Below, piece after piece: positions 18,693 through 29,595 of a stretch of 64,000 bases of DNA. Source of the stretch: Nocardioides sp. zg-1228 (GTDB taxonomy: Bacteria > Actinomycetota > Actinomycetes > Propionibacteriales > Nocardioidaceae); NCBI RefSeq assembly GCF_017086465.1, contig NZ_CP070961.1, forward strand, positions 248,001 to 312,000, read 5' to 3'. A program made the translations under genes and the position numbers. How positions within the stretch are numbered: position 1 is the stretch's first letter; each line of letters starts with the position of its first letter. Under the pieces are notes generated by a model. It was not told the origin of the DNA. It searched no databases and worked only from the letters and a program-made list of their open reading frames with translations.

Positions 18693-19760
18693 ATGCCTGA
18701 GACCACGGACGAGCCCGTCGCCGTCATCCTGGCCGGCGGCCAAGGCTCGCGCCTGTGGCCGATCAGCCGGGACCGCGCCCCGAAGCAGTTCCAGCCCGTC
18801 GTGCGCGACCGCCCGCTGCTCACCGGCACGATCGAGCGGCTCAGCGAGATCGTCGACCCGAGCCGCATCCACGTCTCGACCCGCGCCCGCTTCGCCGAGG
18901 CCGCCCTGGCGACGCTCGGTCCCGTCCCCCCGGACAACCTGATCCTCGAGGAGGACCCGGCCGGGCCCGCGACGGCGTTCGCGCTCAGCATCGCGACGCT
19001 GTCGCACAAGTACGGCAACGCGCCGGCACTCATCGCGCCCTCCGACCACCTGATCACCGAGGAGGAGGCCTTCAACGCCGCCTCCCGCGACATGCTCGAC
19101 CAGCTGGTCACCACCCCCGGGTCGATGGTCGTGCTGGGCGCCGAGCCCACCCGCTTCGACGCCGGACTCGGCTACATCCACACCAAGGGCGGCGACGACG
19201 CCGTGCAGGTGATCGACTCGTTCCACGAGAAGCCCGACGAGGACGTCGTCGCCGAGCTCACCGAGACGGGCAACCTCTACTGGAACACCGCCTGCTACGG
19301 CGTACGCGTGGGGCGCGCGTGCGAGGCCTACCGCACCGCCCTGCCACTCATCTTCGAGGCCATCGAGCGGTTCGCCCGCGGCGCCACGGCCGACAAGGCC
19401 TACCGCGGCGCGGCGATCGGCGGGCACGAGATCTACCCGCTGATGTGGGCCGGCATGGAGTGCCTGGTCGTCCCCCGCCAGCTCGGGTGGACCGACGTCG
19501 GCACCTGGACCCGGCTCGAGCGGGTGCTGCACGACCAGCGGGTCACCTCGATCGGGCCTGCCCTCCAGCTCGACGCCGAGGACACCCTCGTCGCCAGCAT
19601 GGACGGCCGACCGGTCGTCACGCTCGGCGCCCGCGGCCTGATCGTCGTGACCCACGAGGACGCCGTCTACGTCCTCGACCGGCAGAAGGCCCTCGACATC
19701 GGCATCCTCGAACGGCTCCGCTCCCTCCTCGCGGCCAGCACCCGCGAGGACCTCCTCTGA
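18693..19760 (+). CDS. manC: Mannose-1-phosphate guanylyltransferase
   Basis: 355 residues. The nucleotidyltransferase signature LAGGQGSRLWP is at 13-23, followed by PKQFQPV; the later EKPDEDV, YWNTACYG and GWTDVGTW are the sugar-nucleotide pocket of GDP-mannose pyrophosphorylases. It makes GDP-mannose from mannose-1-phosphate and GTP, the donor for mannosylated lipids and glycans. It lacks the C-terminal isomerase domain of bifunctional enzymes. It follows mycP by 34 bases with no ribosome site, and TGGAAT six bases before the ATG may be a poor -10 box. Functional connection with the ESX genes is not evident. Confidence 0.88.
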   Translation: MPETTDEPVAVILAGGQGSRLWPISRDRAPKQFQPVVRDRPLLTGTIERLSEIVDPSRIHVSTRARFAEAALATLGPVPPDNLILEEDPAGPATAFALSIATLSHKYGNAPALIAPSDHLITEEEAFNAASRDMLDQLVTTPGSMVVLGAEPTRFDAGLGYIHTKGGDDAVQVIDSFHEKPDEDVVAELTETGNLYWNTACYGVRVGRACEAYRTALPLIFEAIERFARGATADKAYRGAAIGGHEIYPLMWAGMECLVVPRQLGWTDVGTWTRLERVLHDQRVTSIGPALQLDAEDTLVASMDGRPVVTLGARGLIVVTHEDAVYVLDRQKALDIGILERLRSLLAASTREDLL

Positions 19761-19798
19761 GCGCGCCTCCCCACCTCACGCACCACCCGAAGGAACCC

Positions 19799-21100
19799 AT
19801 GTCCCACGAGAACAGCCAGCACATCGTCGTCGTCGGCACCAAGCCCGACATCATCAAGCAGGCGCCGATCTACCACGAGCTGCGCGAGCGCGGCCACGAC
19901 GTCGTGCTCTGCCACACCGGCCAGCACTACGACCACAACCTGTCCCAGTCGATGCTCGACGAGTTCGGCGTGCGCGAGGACATCAACCTCGAGGTGCGCG
20001 GCGGCGTCAACGACCTCGTCTCCGGCATCACCGCCAAGCTCGCCCAATACCTCCGCGGCTTCTCCGAGCGCGGCGGCTTCCCCATCACCTACGTGCACGG
20101 CGACACCACGACCGCCATGGCCGGAGCGCTGGCCACCTTCGGCGAGCGCCAGGCGCTGGTGCACGTCGAGGCGGGGCTCCGCACGCTCTCGCCGAAGCCG
20201 GAGGTGCTGAAGGGCTGGCTCGAGCAGGGAGCCGACCTCGACTGGGCGTCGTTCCGCGAGCAGTCGGTCGACCGCGCCAGCTGGGCCAAGGGCAGCCGCG
20301 AGCCGTCCCCGGAGCAGTTCAACACCCGGGTCGCGGACGCCGGCTCCGACCTCCACGCCGCCCCCGTCGAGCTCAACCGGGAGTTCCTGGTGGAGGAGGG
20401 CTTCGCCCCCGCCGCGATCGACGTGGTCGGCAACTCGGTCGTCGACGCGCTCGCGCAGGCCGTCGCCGGCAGCGACAAGAACCAGGTGCTGCAGAGGTTC
20501 CCGCAGATGGGCGACGGGTCGTTCCTGCGCTTCTGCGTCCACCGCCGCGAGAACACCACCAACCGCGACCGCTTCACTCTGCTGATGGACGCCATGGAGG
20601 CGCTCCTCGAGCAGGGCCACCACATCCTCTTCATCCGGCTGCTCGGCACCGAGGCCGCGATCGACAACTTCGGCCGCCGCCAGTGGCTCGAGGACCTCGA
20701 GGCGAGGTACGGCGACGCGCTGATCTCCACCCCGGTGTGGGACAGCTACCTCGACGTCGTCGCCGCGATGTCGATGTGCGCCGTCATCGTCACCGACTCC
20801 GGCAGCATCGTGGAGGAGGCCAACGTCCTCGAGGTGCCCTGCGTGACCCTGCGGTTCGGCTCCGACCGCTCCGAGACCTTCCTCGCCGGCAGCAACTTCC
20901 TCGCCCCGCCCGTCGACAAGGACCTGATGACTGCGGTCATCCACAACGTCTTCGAGCACCGCGCCGAGCTGTCGTGGGACCGGGTCTACCCCGAGAAGGC
21001 GTCGGCGATGCTCGTCGACGCGGTCGAGCGGCGCCTCGACGAGGGCAGCCTGCTGATCTCCGAGGAGTGGCGCTACGGCCTCAAAGCCCAGGTGCGCTGA
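19799..21100 (+). CDS. UDP-N-acetylglucosamine 2-epimerase-like protein with an insertion
   Basis: 433 residues, noticeably longer than the usual 370-380. N-terminal motifs are classical (VVVGTKPDIIKQAP at 10-23, TGQHYDHN at 40-47, HGDT at 100-103, HVEAGLRT at 122-129), as is the C-terminal half (VHRREN; TDSGSIVEEANVLEVP). In ordinary enzymes LRT is followed within a few residues by PEEINR; here about 36 extra residues rich in Trp, Asp and Glu intervene before SPEQFNTR, and the later TERPE motif reads SDRSE. The reaction is probably epimerisation or hydrolysis of a UDP-HexNAc, but the changes around the active site suggest a different substrate. AAGGAA is the ribosome site. Likely an operon with manC. 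Confidence 0.8.
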   Translation: MSHENSQHIVVVGTKPDIIKQAPIYHELRERGHDVVLCHTGQHYDHNLSQSMLDEFGVREDINLEVRGGVNDLVSGITAKLAQYLRGFSERGGFPITYVHGDTTTAMAGALATFGERQALVHVEAGLRTLSPKPEVLKGWLEQGADLDWASFREQSVDRASWAKGSREPSPEQFNTRVADAGSDLHAAPVELNREFLVEEGFAPAAIDVVGNSVVDALAQAVAGSDKNQVLQRFPQMGDGSFLRFCVHRRENTTNRDRFTLLMDAMEALLEQGHHILFIRLLGTEAAIDNFGRRQWLEDLEARYGDALISTPVWDSYLDVVAAMSMCAVIVTDSGSIVEEANVLEVPCVTLRFGSDRSETFLAGSNFLAPPVDKDLMTAVIHNVFEHRAELSWDRVYPEKASAMLVDAVERRLDEGSLLISEEWRYGLKAQVR

Positions 21101-21125
21101 GCCGGGCGTACGCCCCCGCACACGA

Positions 21126-21161
21126 CGCAGGGCCCCGCACCATCCGGTGCGGGGCCCTGCG
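21126..21161. terminator. 16-bp perfect hairpin after the epimerase gene
   Basis: CGCAGGGCCCCGCACC, loop ATCC, then the exact complement. It lies seven bases before the 3' end of the minus-strand tRNA-Ser, so it can end transcription from both sides. Confidence 0.85.
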
Positions 21162-21167
21162 TGTCGG

Positions 21168-21253
21168 CGGAGGTAGGGGGATTCGAACCCCCGAGGGCTA
21201 TTAACCCAACCCGCTTTCCAAGCGAGCGCCATAGGCCACTAGGCGATACCTCC
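21168..21253 (-). tRNA. tRNA-Ser (GGA anticodon)
   Basis: 86 bases on the minus strand with a 7-bp acceptor stem GGAGGTA/TACCTCC, a T-arm with GGTTCGAATCC, a long variable arm typical of serine tRNA, and an anticodon loop CTTGGAAAG giving GGA, which reads UCC and UCU codons. Discriminator base is G, as expected for serine. No CCA is encoded. Confidence 0.95.
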
Positions 21254-21311
21254 GCCGAGGAGAGTACCGGTCGGCCCGGTGGCCGGTGAAATCGCCTGCC
21301 GCACCCTGGGT

Positions 21312-21341
21312 TTGGGTGCCCGTCACGGGCTCCCCTAGACT
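21312..21341 (+). promoter_or_regulatory. Promoter of the SRP RNA gene
   Basis: TTGGGT and TAGACT with an 18-base spacer, ending eight bases before the first base of the RNA helix. Confidence 0.6.
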
Positions 21342-21349
21342 TCCGGCAA

Positions 21350-21433
21350 CCCCCCACGCGGCGCCATCTCGCCCAATTCCCCCAGGGCCGGAAGGCAGCA
21401 AGGGTAAGTGAGCTCTAGCGGGTGCGTGGGGGG
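21350..21433 (+). ncRNA. ffs: Signal recognition particle RNA, small bacterial type
   Basis: The conserved SRP domain IV core CAGGGCCGGAAGGCAGCAA, with the GGAA tetraloop and Ffh-binding internal loops, is at 21382-21400. The ends pair as CCCCCCACGC (21350-21359) with GCGTGGGGGG (21424-21433), giving one long hairpin of about 84 bases. This RNA pairs with Ffh to guide nascent membrane proteins. A short CCTTTCC follows. The exact ends may differ by several bases. Location beside dnaX and tRNA-Ser is common in actinobacteria. Confidence 0.93.
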
Positions 21434-21550
21434 CCTTTCCATGTCCGGCGCCCCGCCCGTGACGCGGCACCTGTCCCTCGCCGCTCCCGCGCATCTCCCG
21501 CGCATCTCCCGCGGTGGTCCCGGCCTGTGCGCACTGTGGGTGGGCACGGT

Positions 21551-21556
21551 TAGGGT
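21551..21556 (+). promoter_or_regulatory. -10 box, leaderless promoter of dnaX
   Basis: TAGGGT followed by seven bases and the GTG start; no ribosome site lies between. The same hexamer and spacing recur before scoA and the DUF4177 gene. Confidence 0.6.
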
Positions 21557-21563
21557 TCACGAC

Positions 21564-23702
21564 GTGGAGTCACCGCTCGCGCTCTATCGCCGCTACCGGC
21601 CCGAGACCTTCCAGGAGGTCATCGGGCAGGACCACGTGACCGAGCCGTTGCGGGCCGCGCTGGCGGCCAACCGCGTCAACCACGCCTACCTCTTCTCCGG
21701 GCCCCGCGGCTGCGGCAAGACCACCTCCGCGCGCATCCTGGCCCGCGCGCTCAACTGCGCTCAGGCGCCGATCGCCGACCCGTGCGGCGAGTGCGACAGC
21801 TGCCGCGACCTCGCCCGCGGGGGTCCGGGCTCCATCGACGTGATCGAGATCGACGCGGCCTCCCACGGCGGCGTCGACGACGCCCGCGACCTGCGCGAGA
21901 AGGCGTTCTTCGCGCCGGTGCGCGACCGCTACAAGGTCTACATCATCGACGAGGCCCACATGGTCACCACGCAGGGCTTCAACGCCCTGCTCAAGCTCGT
22001 CGAGGAGCCGCCGCCCCACCTGCGGTTCATCTTCGCCACGACCGAGCCCGACAAGGTGCTGCCGACCATCCGCTCGCGCACCCACCACTACCCCTTCCGG
22101 CTGATCCCGCCGCGCCTGCTGAGCGACTACCTGTCCCAGCTCGCCGCCGAGGAGGGGGTGTCGATCGAGCCCGCCGCGCTGCCGCTCGTCGTGCGCGCCG
22201 GCGCCGGGTCGGCCCGCGACACGCTGTCGGTGCTCGACCAGCTGCTGGGCGGGGCCGGTCCGGGCGGGGTGACCCACAAGCTCGCGACCGACCTGCTCGG
22301 CTTCACCCCGGACACGCTGCTGGACGAGGTGGTCGAGGCGTTCGCCACCCGCGACGGCGCCGCCGTGTTCTCCGTGGTCGACAAGGTGGTCGAGACCGGG
22401 CAGGACCCGCGCCGCTTCACCGAGGACCTGCTTCGCCGGCTGCGCGACCTGGTCATCGTCACCGCCGTGCCCGACGCCCCGGCCACCGGGCTCATCGACG
22501 TCCCCGAGGACGCGGGCGAGCGCCTCGTCGCGCAGGCCGCGCGCTTCGGCGCCATCGAGCTCAGCCGGGCCGCCGACATCGTCGCCGCCGGCCTCACCGA
22601 GATGCGCGGCGCGACCGCGCCCCGCCTGCTCCTCGAGCTGCTCTGCGCCCGCGTGCTGCTGCCCGGCGCCGACCACACCTCCGACGGCGTGATGGCGCGC
22701 CTGGAGCGCCTCGAGCGGCGCATGGACGTCGCGGGTGCCCCGGCGCCGTCCGGCCCGTCCGCCGCCCCGGCGGTCGCGGCTCCCTCGGCTGCCCCGCACC
22801 GCCCCGACCAGCCGGCCGCGCCGGCCCAGCCGCCCGCCCAGGCGCCCGCCCAGCCGTCCGCCCAGTCGCCCGCCGAGCCGCCGGCGCAGGCATCTGCTCC
22901 GGCGCCGGTCCGCGACGAGGGCCCGCCGCCGCCCCCGCCGATCCCGACCTCGATGCCGAGCTCGGCTCCCGGATCGGTGGACGCGACCCCGGCCGGGCAG
23001 GCACCGCCCGTCGTCGCCGAGCCCGCGCCGGTGCCCGCGGCCGGCGCCGGGCCCGACGCCCCGGTCGCCGAGCAGCCGGCCGGACCACGCGGCGGCCTCA
23101 GCCTCGTCGACGTACGGCGGCTGTGGCCCGACATCCTCGAGCAGACCAAGAACCGTCGCCGTCTCGCGTGGATGGTGCTCTCGCAGCACGCCCATGTCGT
23201 CGACGTCGACGGTGTCCGACTCACCGTCGGCTTCGCCAACGCCGGGGCCCGCGACTCGTTCGTCAACGGCGGCTGCGACGAGATCCTGCGGCAGGCCGCG
23301 ATCGACGTCGTCGGCATGGACTGGCGCGTCGAGTCGATCGTCGACCCCTCGGGCGCTGCCGCCGAGGCCCCGGTGGTCCGCCAGGCGGCCACCGACTCCC
23401 GCCCGTCGTCCGCCCCGGCCCAGGAGGCCCCCAGCGGGCCGCCCGACTGGGTGAGCGGCTCCGCGACACCCGCCAGCCCTGCGGCGCCCGCCGCCCCGCC
23501 CCCGGTGTCCGCCGCGCCCGCCCGCGAGGCGCTCGAGGCCGCCCGCTCCGGCAGCCCCGCGGAGCCCGCGGCGCCGGTCCGCTCCGCCGACGACGACGTC
23601 GACCCCGACGACCCCGACGCCGACTCCGCGGCCATCGACACCGAGTCGCTGCTCAGCCAGACGCTCGGCGCCCGGCTGATCGAAGAGATCAAGAACGACT
23701 GA
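21564..23702 (+). CDS. dnaX: DNA polymerase III subunits gamma and tau
   Basis: 712 residues. The clamp-loader ATPase begins VESPLALYRRYRPETF with Walker A GPRGCGKTT at 46-54, a four-cysteine zinc module (LNC, then CGECDSC) and DEAHMVT. Domains II and III follow to about residue 390, then a proline/alanine-rich region (about 390-500) and a C-terminal domain beginning LVDVRRLWPDILEQTKNRRR that should bind the replicase. Subunits assemble the sliding clamp. The frame is open further upstream through the SRP RNA, but the GTG chosen matches the family N-terminus and the leaderless -10 box. A frameshift product (gamma) cannot be judged here. Confidence 0.95.
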   Translation: MESPLALYRRYRPETFQEVIGQDHVTEPLRAALAANRVNHAYLFSGPRGCGKTTSARILARALNCAQAPIADPCGECDSCRDLARGGPGSIDVIEIDAASHGGVDDARDLREKAFFAPVRDRYKVYIIDEAHMVTTQGFNALLKLVEEPPPHLRFIFATTEPDKVLPTIRSRTHHYPFRLIPPRLLSDYLSQLAAEEGVSIEPAALPLVVRAGAGSARDTLSVLDQLLGGAGPGGVTHKLATDLLGFTPDTLLDEVVEAFATRDGAAVFSVVDKVVETGQDPRRFTEDLLRRLRDLVIVTAVPDAPATGLIDVPEDAGERLVAQAARFGAIELSRAADIVAAGLTEMRGATAPRLLLELLCARVLLPGADHTSDGVMARLERLERRMDVAGAPAPSGPSAAPAVAAPSAAPHRPDQPAAPAQPPAQAPAQPSAQSPAEPPAQASAPAPVRDEGPPPPPPIPTSMPSSAPGSVDATPAGQAPPVVAEPAPVPAAGAGPDAPVAEQPAGPRGGLSLVDVRRLWPDILEQTKNRRRLAWMVLSQHAHVVDVDGVRLTVGFANAGARDSFVNGGCDEILRQAAIDVVGMDWRVESIVDPSGAAAEAPVVRQAATDSRPSSAPAQEAPSGPPDWVSGSATPASPAAPAAPPPVSAAPAREALEAARSGSPAEPAAPVRSADDDVDPDDPDADSAAIDTESLLSQTLGARLIEEIKND

Positions 23703-23748
23703 CCGACCACCCGATCCCAGCTCCACCCAACCCTGTGCGGGAGACCAG

Positions 23749-24126
23749 ATGACCCAGAACCCCTTCGACGCCCTCGGCGGCGGCGGCTTCGACATGAACG
23801 CCCTGCTCCAGCAGGCGCAGCAGATGCAGCAGCAGCTCGAGGAGGCGCAGGCCGACCTCGCCCGGCAGACCGTCGAGGGCACCGTCGCCGGCGGCGCCGT
23901 CACGGTCACCGCCAACGGCGTTGGCGAGCTGGTCGGCGTGACGATCCGCTCCGGTGAGTTCGACGGCAGTGACCCCGACGACCTGTCCGACCTCTCCGAC
24001 CTCATCGTCGCCGCCTACCGCGACGCGCGGGCCAAGTCCGAGGCGCTCGCCAGCGACTCCCTGGGCCCGCTGACCGAGGGCCTCGGCGGGGGCGGCGGCA
24101 TGCCCGGCATCCCCGGCCTGGGCTGA
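23749..24126 (+). CDS. YbaB/EbfC family nucleoid-associated protein
   Basis: 125 residues. The helix [20 protein letters not shown] leads into the strand pair [23 protein letters not shown], the dimer core of YbaB/EbfC DNA-binding proteins, followed by a helix and a glycine-rich tail. It sits between dnaX and recR, the nearly universal position of this gene, and is thought to bind DNA broadly. A GGGAGA ribosome site precedes the ATG. Confidence 0.92.
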   Translation: MTQNPFDALGGGGFDMNALLQQAQQMQQQLEEAQADLARQTVEGTVAGGAVTVTANGVGELVGVTIRSGEFDGSDPDDLSDLSDLIVAAYRDARAKSEALASDSLGPLTEGLGGGGGMPGIPGLG

Positions 24127-24136
24127 GGCGTCCCTC

Positions 24137-24733
24137 TTGTACGAAGGTGTCGTCCAGGACCTGATCGACGAGCTCGGCCGGCTGCCGGGCGTCGGCCCCA
24201 AGAGCGCGCAGCGCATCGCGTTCCACCTGCTCCAGGCCGAGCCCACCGACGTGCGCCGCCTCGCCGACGTGCTGATCGAGGTCAAGGCGCGGGTGAAGTT
24301 CTGCTCGACCTGCTTCAACGTCAGCGAGGACGAGCGGTGTCGGATCTGCCGCGACGAGCGGCGCGACCCGAGCGTGCTGTGCGTCGTGGAGGAGTACAAG
24401 GACGTCGTGGCGATCGAGCGCACCCGCGAGTTCCGCGGCCGCTACCACGTGCTCGGCGGGGCGATCTCGCCGATCGACGGCATCGGCCCCGACCAGCTCC
24501 ACGTCAAGGAGCTGATGCCGCGCCTGGCCGACGGCGCGGTCACCGAGGTCATCCTCGCGACCGACCCCAACCTCGAGGGCGAGGCCACCGCCACCTACCT
24601 CACGCGCCTCCTCCTGCCGATGGGGTTGCGCGTCACGCGTCTGGCGAGTGGACTGCCAGTGGGCGGCGACCTCGAGTACGCCGACGAGGTGACGCTCGGG
24701 CGAGCGTTCGCCGGAAGGAGATCAGCCGAATGA
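24137..24733 (+). CDS. recR: Recombination mediator protein RecR
   Basis: 198 residues, the family's normal length. A helix-hairpin-helix ([18 protein letters not shown]) is followed by a zinc finger (Cys56, Cys59, Cys68, Cys71) and a Toprim domain ([32 protein letters not shown]), ending in [19 protein letters not shown]. RecR acts with RecO and RecF to load RecA at gaps. The start is a TTG codon: the downstream sequence [17 protein letters not shown] matches the family N-terminus and no ATG or GTG is available. The stop overlaps the next start as ATGA. Confidence 0.95.
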   Translation: MYEGVVQDLIDELGRLPGVGPKSAQRIAFHLLQAEPTDVRRLADVLIEVKARVKFCSTCFNVSEDERCRICRDERRDPSVLCVVEEYKDVVAIERTREFRGRYHVLGGAISPIDGIGPDQLHVKELMPRLADGAVTEVILATDPNLEGEATATYLTRLLLPMGLRVTRLASGLPVGGDLEYADEVTLGRAFAGRRSAE

Positions 24734-25308
24734 CCGAGACCGACGAGATCCGCTTCGGCGAGCAGATCGCCGACTCCGTGGAGAGCTTCCTGCTCTCGCT
24801 CCGCGCCATCGCGCGGGAGGGCAACGGGGCCGAGGCCGTGTCGCTGCTGCTCCTCGAGATCAGCCAGGTGCTCCTGGCCGGCGCGCGGATGGGCGCCCAG
24901 ACCGACTTCACGCCCCGCGAGCAGTACCAGCCCGACGTCGGCCCCGAGGCCGACATCGACGACCTGCGGATGCGGCTCGCGGAGATGCTGGAGGGCGTCG
25001 ACGACTACGCGTTCGTCTTCGACCCCTACGTCCCCGAGGTGGTGCAGAGCCGCCTCTCCGACGACCTCGCCTCGATCGCGATCGACCTCGAGAACGGCCT
25101 GCGCCACTTCCGTGCCGGCGACGTCGACGAGGCGCTGTGGTGGTGGCAGTTCTCCTACGTCAACAGCTGGGGCACCCTCGCCGGCGCCGCCCTCAGCGCG
25201 CTGCTGACCGTCGTCGCCCACGACCGCTTCGACACCGACTTCGAGGCCGAGGCCGAGGTCGTCGCCGTCGCGGATGAGATGCTCGGGAGCGCGCCGACCG
25301 CCCAGCCG

Positions 25309-25311
<3 letters not shown>
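24730..25311 (+). CDS. DUF5063 domain protein
   Basis: 193 residues, helical and acidic, with conserved [15 protein letters not shown] and a tryptophan-rich [22 protein letters not shown]. This pattern marks the DUF5063 family, usually found next to recR in actinobacteria. No function is known. An AAGGAG ribosome site lies inside the end of recR, so the two genes are coupled. Confidence 0.88.
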
Positions 25312-27747
<2,436 letters not shown>

Positions 27748-27769
27748 GCCCACCCGGCCGGTGAACGAC

Positions 27770-27802
27770 GAGATCCCGGACCCCTGAGGGGTCCGGGATC
27801 TC
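27770..27802. terminator. 15-bp hairpin between asd and tRNA-Pro
   Basis: GAGATCCCGGACCCC, loop TGA, then the exact complement; serves asd from the left and the tRNA gene from the right. Confidence 0.88.
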
Positions 27803-27808
27803 CGTGTG

Positions 27809-27882
27809 TCGGGCTGACAGGATTTGAACCTGCGGCCTCCTCGTCCCGAACGAGGCGCGCTACCAAGCTGCGCCACAGCCCG
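27809..27882 (-). tRNA. tRNA-Pro (CGG anticodon)
   Basis: 74 bases on the minus strand: acceptor stem CGGGCTG/CAGCCCG, T-loop GGTTCAAATCC, anticodon stem CCTCG/CGAGG around TTCGGGA giving CGG. Reads CCG, a frequent proline codon at this GC content. Discriminator base A. Confidence 0.95.
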
Positions 27883-27974
27883 CCGCCCGGACCACGAAAG
27901 TCTGTCCGGGCAACGCGGGCGAGCATACCGGAGCAGGAGGGGCCGTCTGAAATCGCCCCGGCCCGTGGGCACCG

Positions 27975-28607
27975 TCAGTGGCGGCGGGTCAGCGTCAGGT
28001 GGACGACGCCGCTGGGCGAGGACACGGCCTCGGTGTCGAAGCGGTCCTCGAGGCCGGCCAGCCCGCCCCACAGCCAGCTGCCGCGACCGAGGACGATCGG
28101 CACGACGACGAGGTGCAGGTGGTCGACGAGATCGGCGGCCACGAACTCTCGCACCACCGTCGCACCGCCGCCGAGGCGTACGTCGAGGCCGCCGGCCGCC
28201 TCGCGCGCGACGGCGAGCGCGTCGGCGGGGGAGGCGTCGAGGAAGTGGAAGGTGGTGCCGCCGTCCATCTCCAGCGGCGGCCTCGTCCGGTGCGTGAGGA
28301 CGTAGGTCGGGGTGTGGAACGGCGGGTCGTCCCCCCACCACCCGCGCCAGTCGGGGTCGTCCTGCCACCCGGGTGGGCCGAACTTGTTGGCGCCCATGAT
28401 CTCCGCGCCGATGCCCTCCTCGTGGCGGGCGGCGAAGACGGCGTCGACGCCGCGCCCGCCGCCCTCCAGGTCCCAGAAGCTGGTGGCGAACATCCACTGG
28501 TGGAGCCGCTCCCCGGCGTGGCCGAAGGGGGACTCCAGGGACTGCGGCTCGCCGGAGCCGAAGCCGTCGAGGGAGATGGAGAAGTTGTGGACCCGGACGA
28601 GCGGCAT
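27975..28607 (-). CDS. Dihydrofolate reductase / RibD C-terminal family protein
   Basis: 210 residues, beginning PLVRVHNFSISLDGF, with GANKFGPPGW, a central FHFLDASPADALAVAREAA, the loop VRLGGGATVVREFVAA and the ending LHLVVVPIVLGRG. This is the RibD-C/DHFR-like fold found as stand-alone NAD(P)H reductases of unknown substrate in actinobacteria. It is not the housekeeping folA type. An AAGGAG site is five bases before the ATG. Confidence 0.85.
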   Translation of the reverse strand: MPLVRVHNFSISLDGFGSGEPQSLESPFGHAGERLHQWMFATSFWDLEGGGRGVDAVFAARHEEGIGAEIMGANKFGPPGWQDDPDWRGWWGDDPPFHTPTYVLTHRTRPPLEMDGGTTFHFLDASPADALAVAREAAGGLDVRLGGGATVVREFVAADLVDHLHLVVVPIVLGRGSWLWGGLAGLEDRFDTEAVSSPSGVVHLTLTRRH

Positions 28608-28633
28608 GGTGACTCCTTCACGAGAGGCGATGC

Positions 28634-29569
28634 TCAGGCTGCCGGCACCAGCGTCAGCAGCGTGGCCTCCGGGCGGCAGGCCACCCGGAGGCGCACGTAG
28701 GGGTTGGTGCCGAGACCGGCCGAGACGTGCAGCCAGGCCGATCCCGGGGCACCGGGAGCGGAGTCGGCGGGGTGGCGGTGCAGCCCGCGGGCGCGCGCGG
28801 GCTCGAGGTCGCAGTTGGTCGTGAGGGCCCGGCCGCGGCCGGCGATGGTGGGCAGGCACACCTGGCCGCCATGGGTGTGCCCGGCGATGATCGCGTCGTA
28901 GCCGTCGGCGGCGAACTGGTCGAGCACCCGCAGGTAGGGCGCGTGGGCGACGGCCAGGCGCAGGTCGGCCGTCGGGTCGGCCTGCCCGGCGACCCGCTCG
29001 AGGTCGTCGTAGGCCAGGTGCGGGTCGTCGACGCCGGCGAACGCGATCGTGGTGCCGCGCACCGTGAGCGTGCCGAAGCCGTTGGTGAGGTCGAGCCAGC
29101 CGGCCTTGTCGAAGTGCTCCTTGAGCTCGGGCCACGGCAGCTGGGGCACCGAGGTGTTGCGCTTGCCGGTGTCGGGCAGCAGGTAGCCGAAGGGGTTGCG
29201 GAAGCCGGGCGCGTAGTAGTCGTTGGAGCCGAGCACGTAGGCGCCCGGCACCTCCAGCAGCCCGGCCAGGGCGTCGGCGACCACCGGCACGGCGCGCATG
29301 TGGGCGAGGTTGTCGCCGGTGTCGATCACCAGGTCGGGCTCGAGCGCGGCCAGCCCGCGCAGCCATTCCTGCTTGGCCCGCTGGTCGGGCGCCATGTGGA
29401 TGTCGCTGAGGTGCAGCACCCTCAGCGGGGCGTGACCGGGGGGCAGGAGGGGCACGGTGACGTGACGGAGGGTGTACTGCCGGGCCTCCCACGCGGCGTA
29501 CGCCGCCAGTCCGGCGCCGGCGAGGGCACCGAGGCCGAGCGTGCGGCGTACAAGGGGGAGGGAACGCAT
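28634..29569 (-). CDS. Metallophosphoesterase, membrane-anchored
   Basis: 311 residues from the chosen ATG. One N-terminal hydrophobic segment (LGLGALAGAGLAAYAAW) is followed by the phosphoesterase motifs LHLSDIHMAP, VIDTGDNLAH, VLGSNDYY and IIAGHTHGGQ, a complete two-metal site. The ending SAGLGTNPYVRLRVACRPE is typical of the YaeI-like group. Substrate unknown; such enzymes often act on envelope phospholipids or nucleotides. A TTG six codons upstream is possible but has no support. It diverges from yqeY with only 26 bases between starts, and is next to ponA2 as in mycobacteria. Confidence 0.88.
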   Translation of the reverse strand: MRSLPLVRRTLGLGALAGAGLAAYAAWEARQYTLRHVTVPLLPPGHAPLRVLHLSDIHMAPDQRAKQEWLRGLAALEPDLVIDTGDNLAHMRAVPVVADALAGLLEVPGAYVLGSNDYYAPGFRNPFGYLLPDTGKRNTSVPQLPWPELKEHFDKAGWLDLTNGFGTLTVRGTTIAFAGVDDPHLAYDDLERVAGQADPTADLRLAVAHAPYLRVLDQFAADGYDAIIAGHTHGGQVCLPTIAGRGRALTTNCDLEPARARGLHRHPADSAPGAPGSAWLHVSAGLGTNPYVRLRVACRPEATLLTLVPAA

Positions 29570-29582
29570 CCGCCAAGGCTGC

Positions 29583-29589
29583 CACAATG
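29583..29589. promoter_or_regulatory. Overlapping divergent -10 boxes of yqeY and the metallophosphoesterase
   Basis: CACAAT on the plus strand lies seven bases before the yqeY ATG; the complement CATTGT lies 14 bases before the other gene's ATG. One seven-base segment could serve both directions. Confidence 0.4.
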
Positions 29590-29595
29590 GCTCCC

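Noticed and set aside
29570..29587. TTG start at 29587 for the metallophosphoesterase
   Set aside because: It would run into the yqeY start and adds only six residues with no family support; the ATG at 29569 is preferred.
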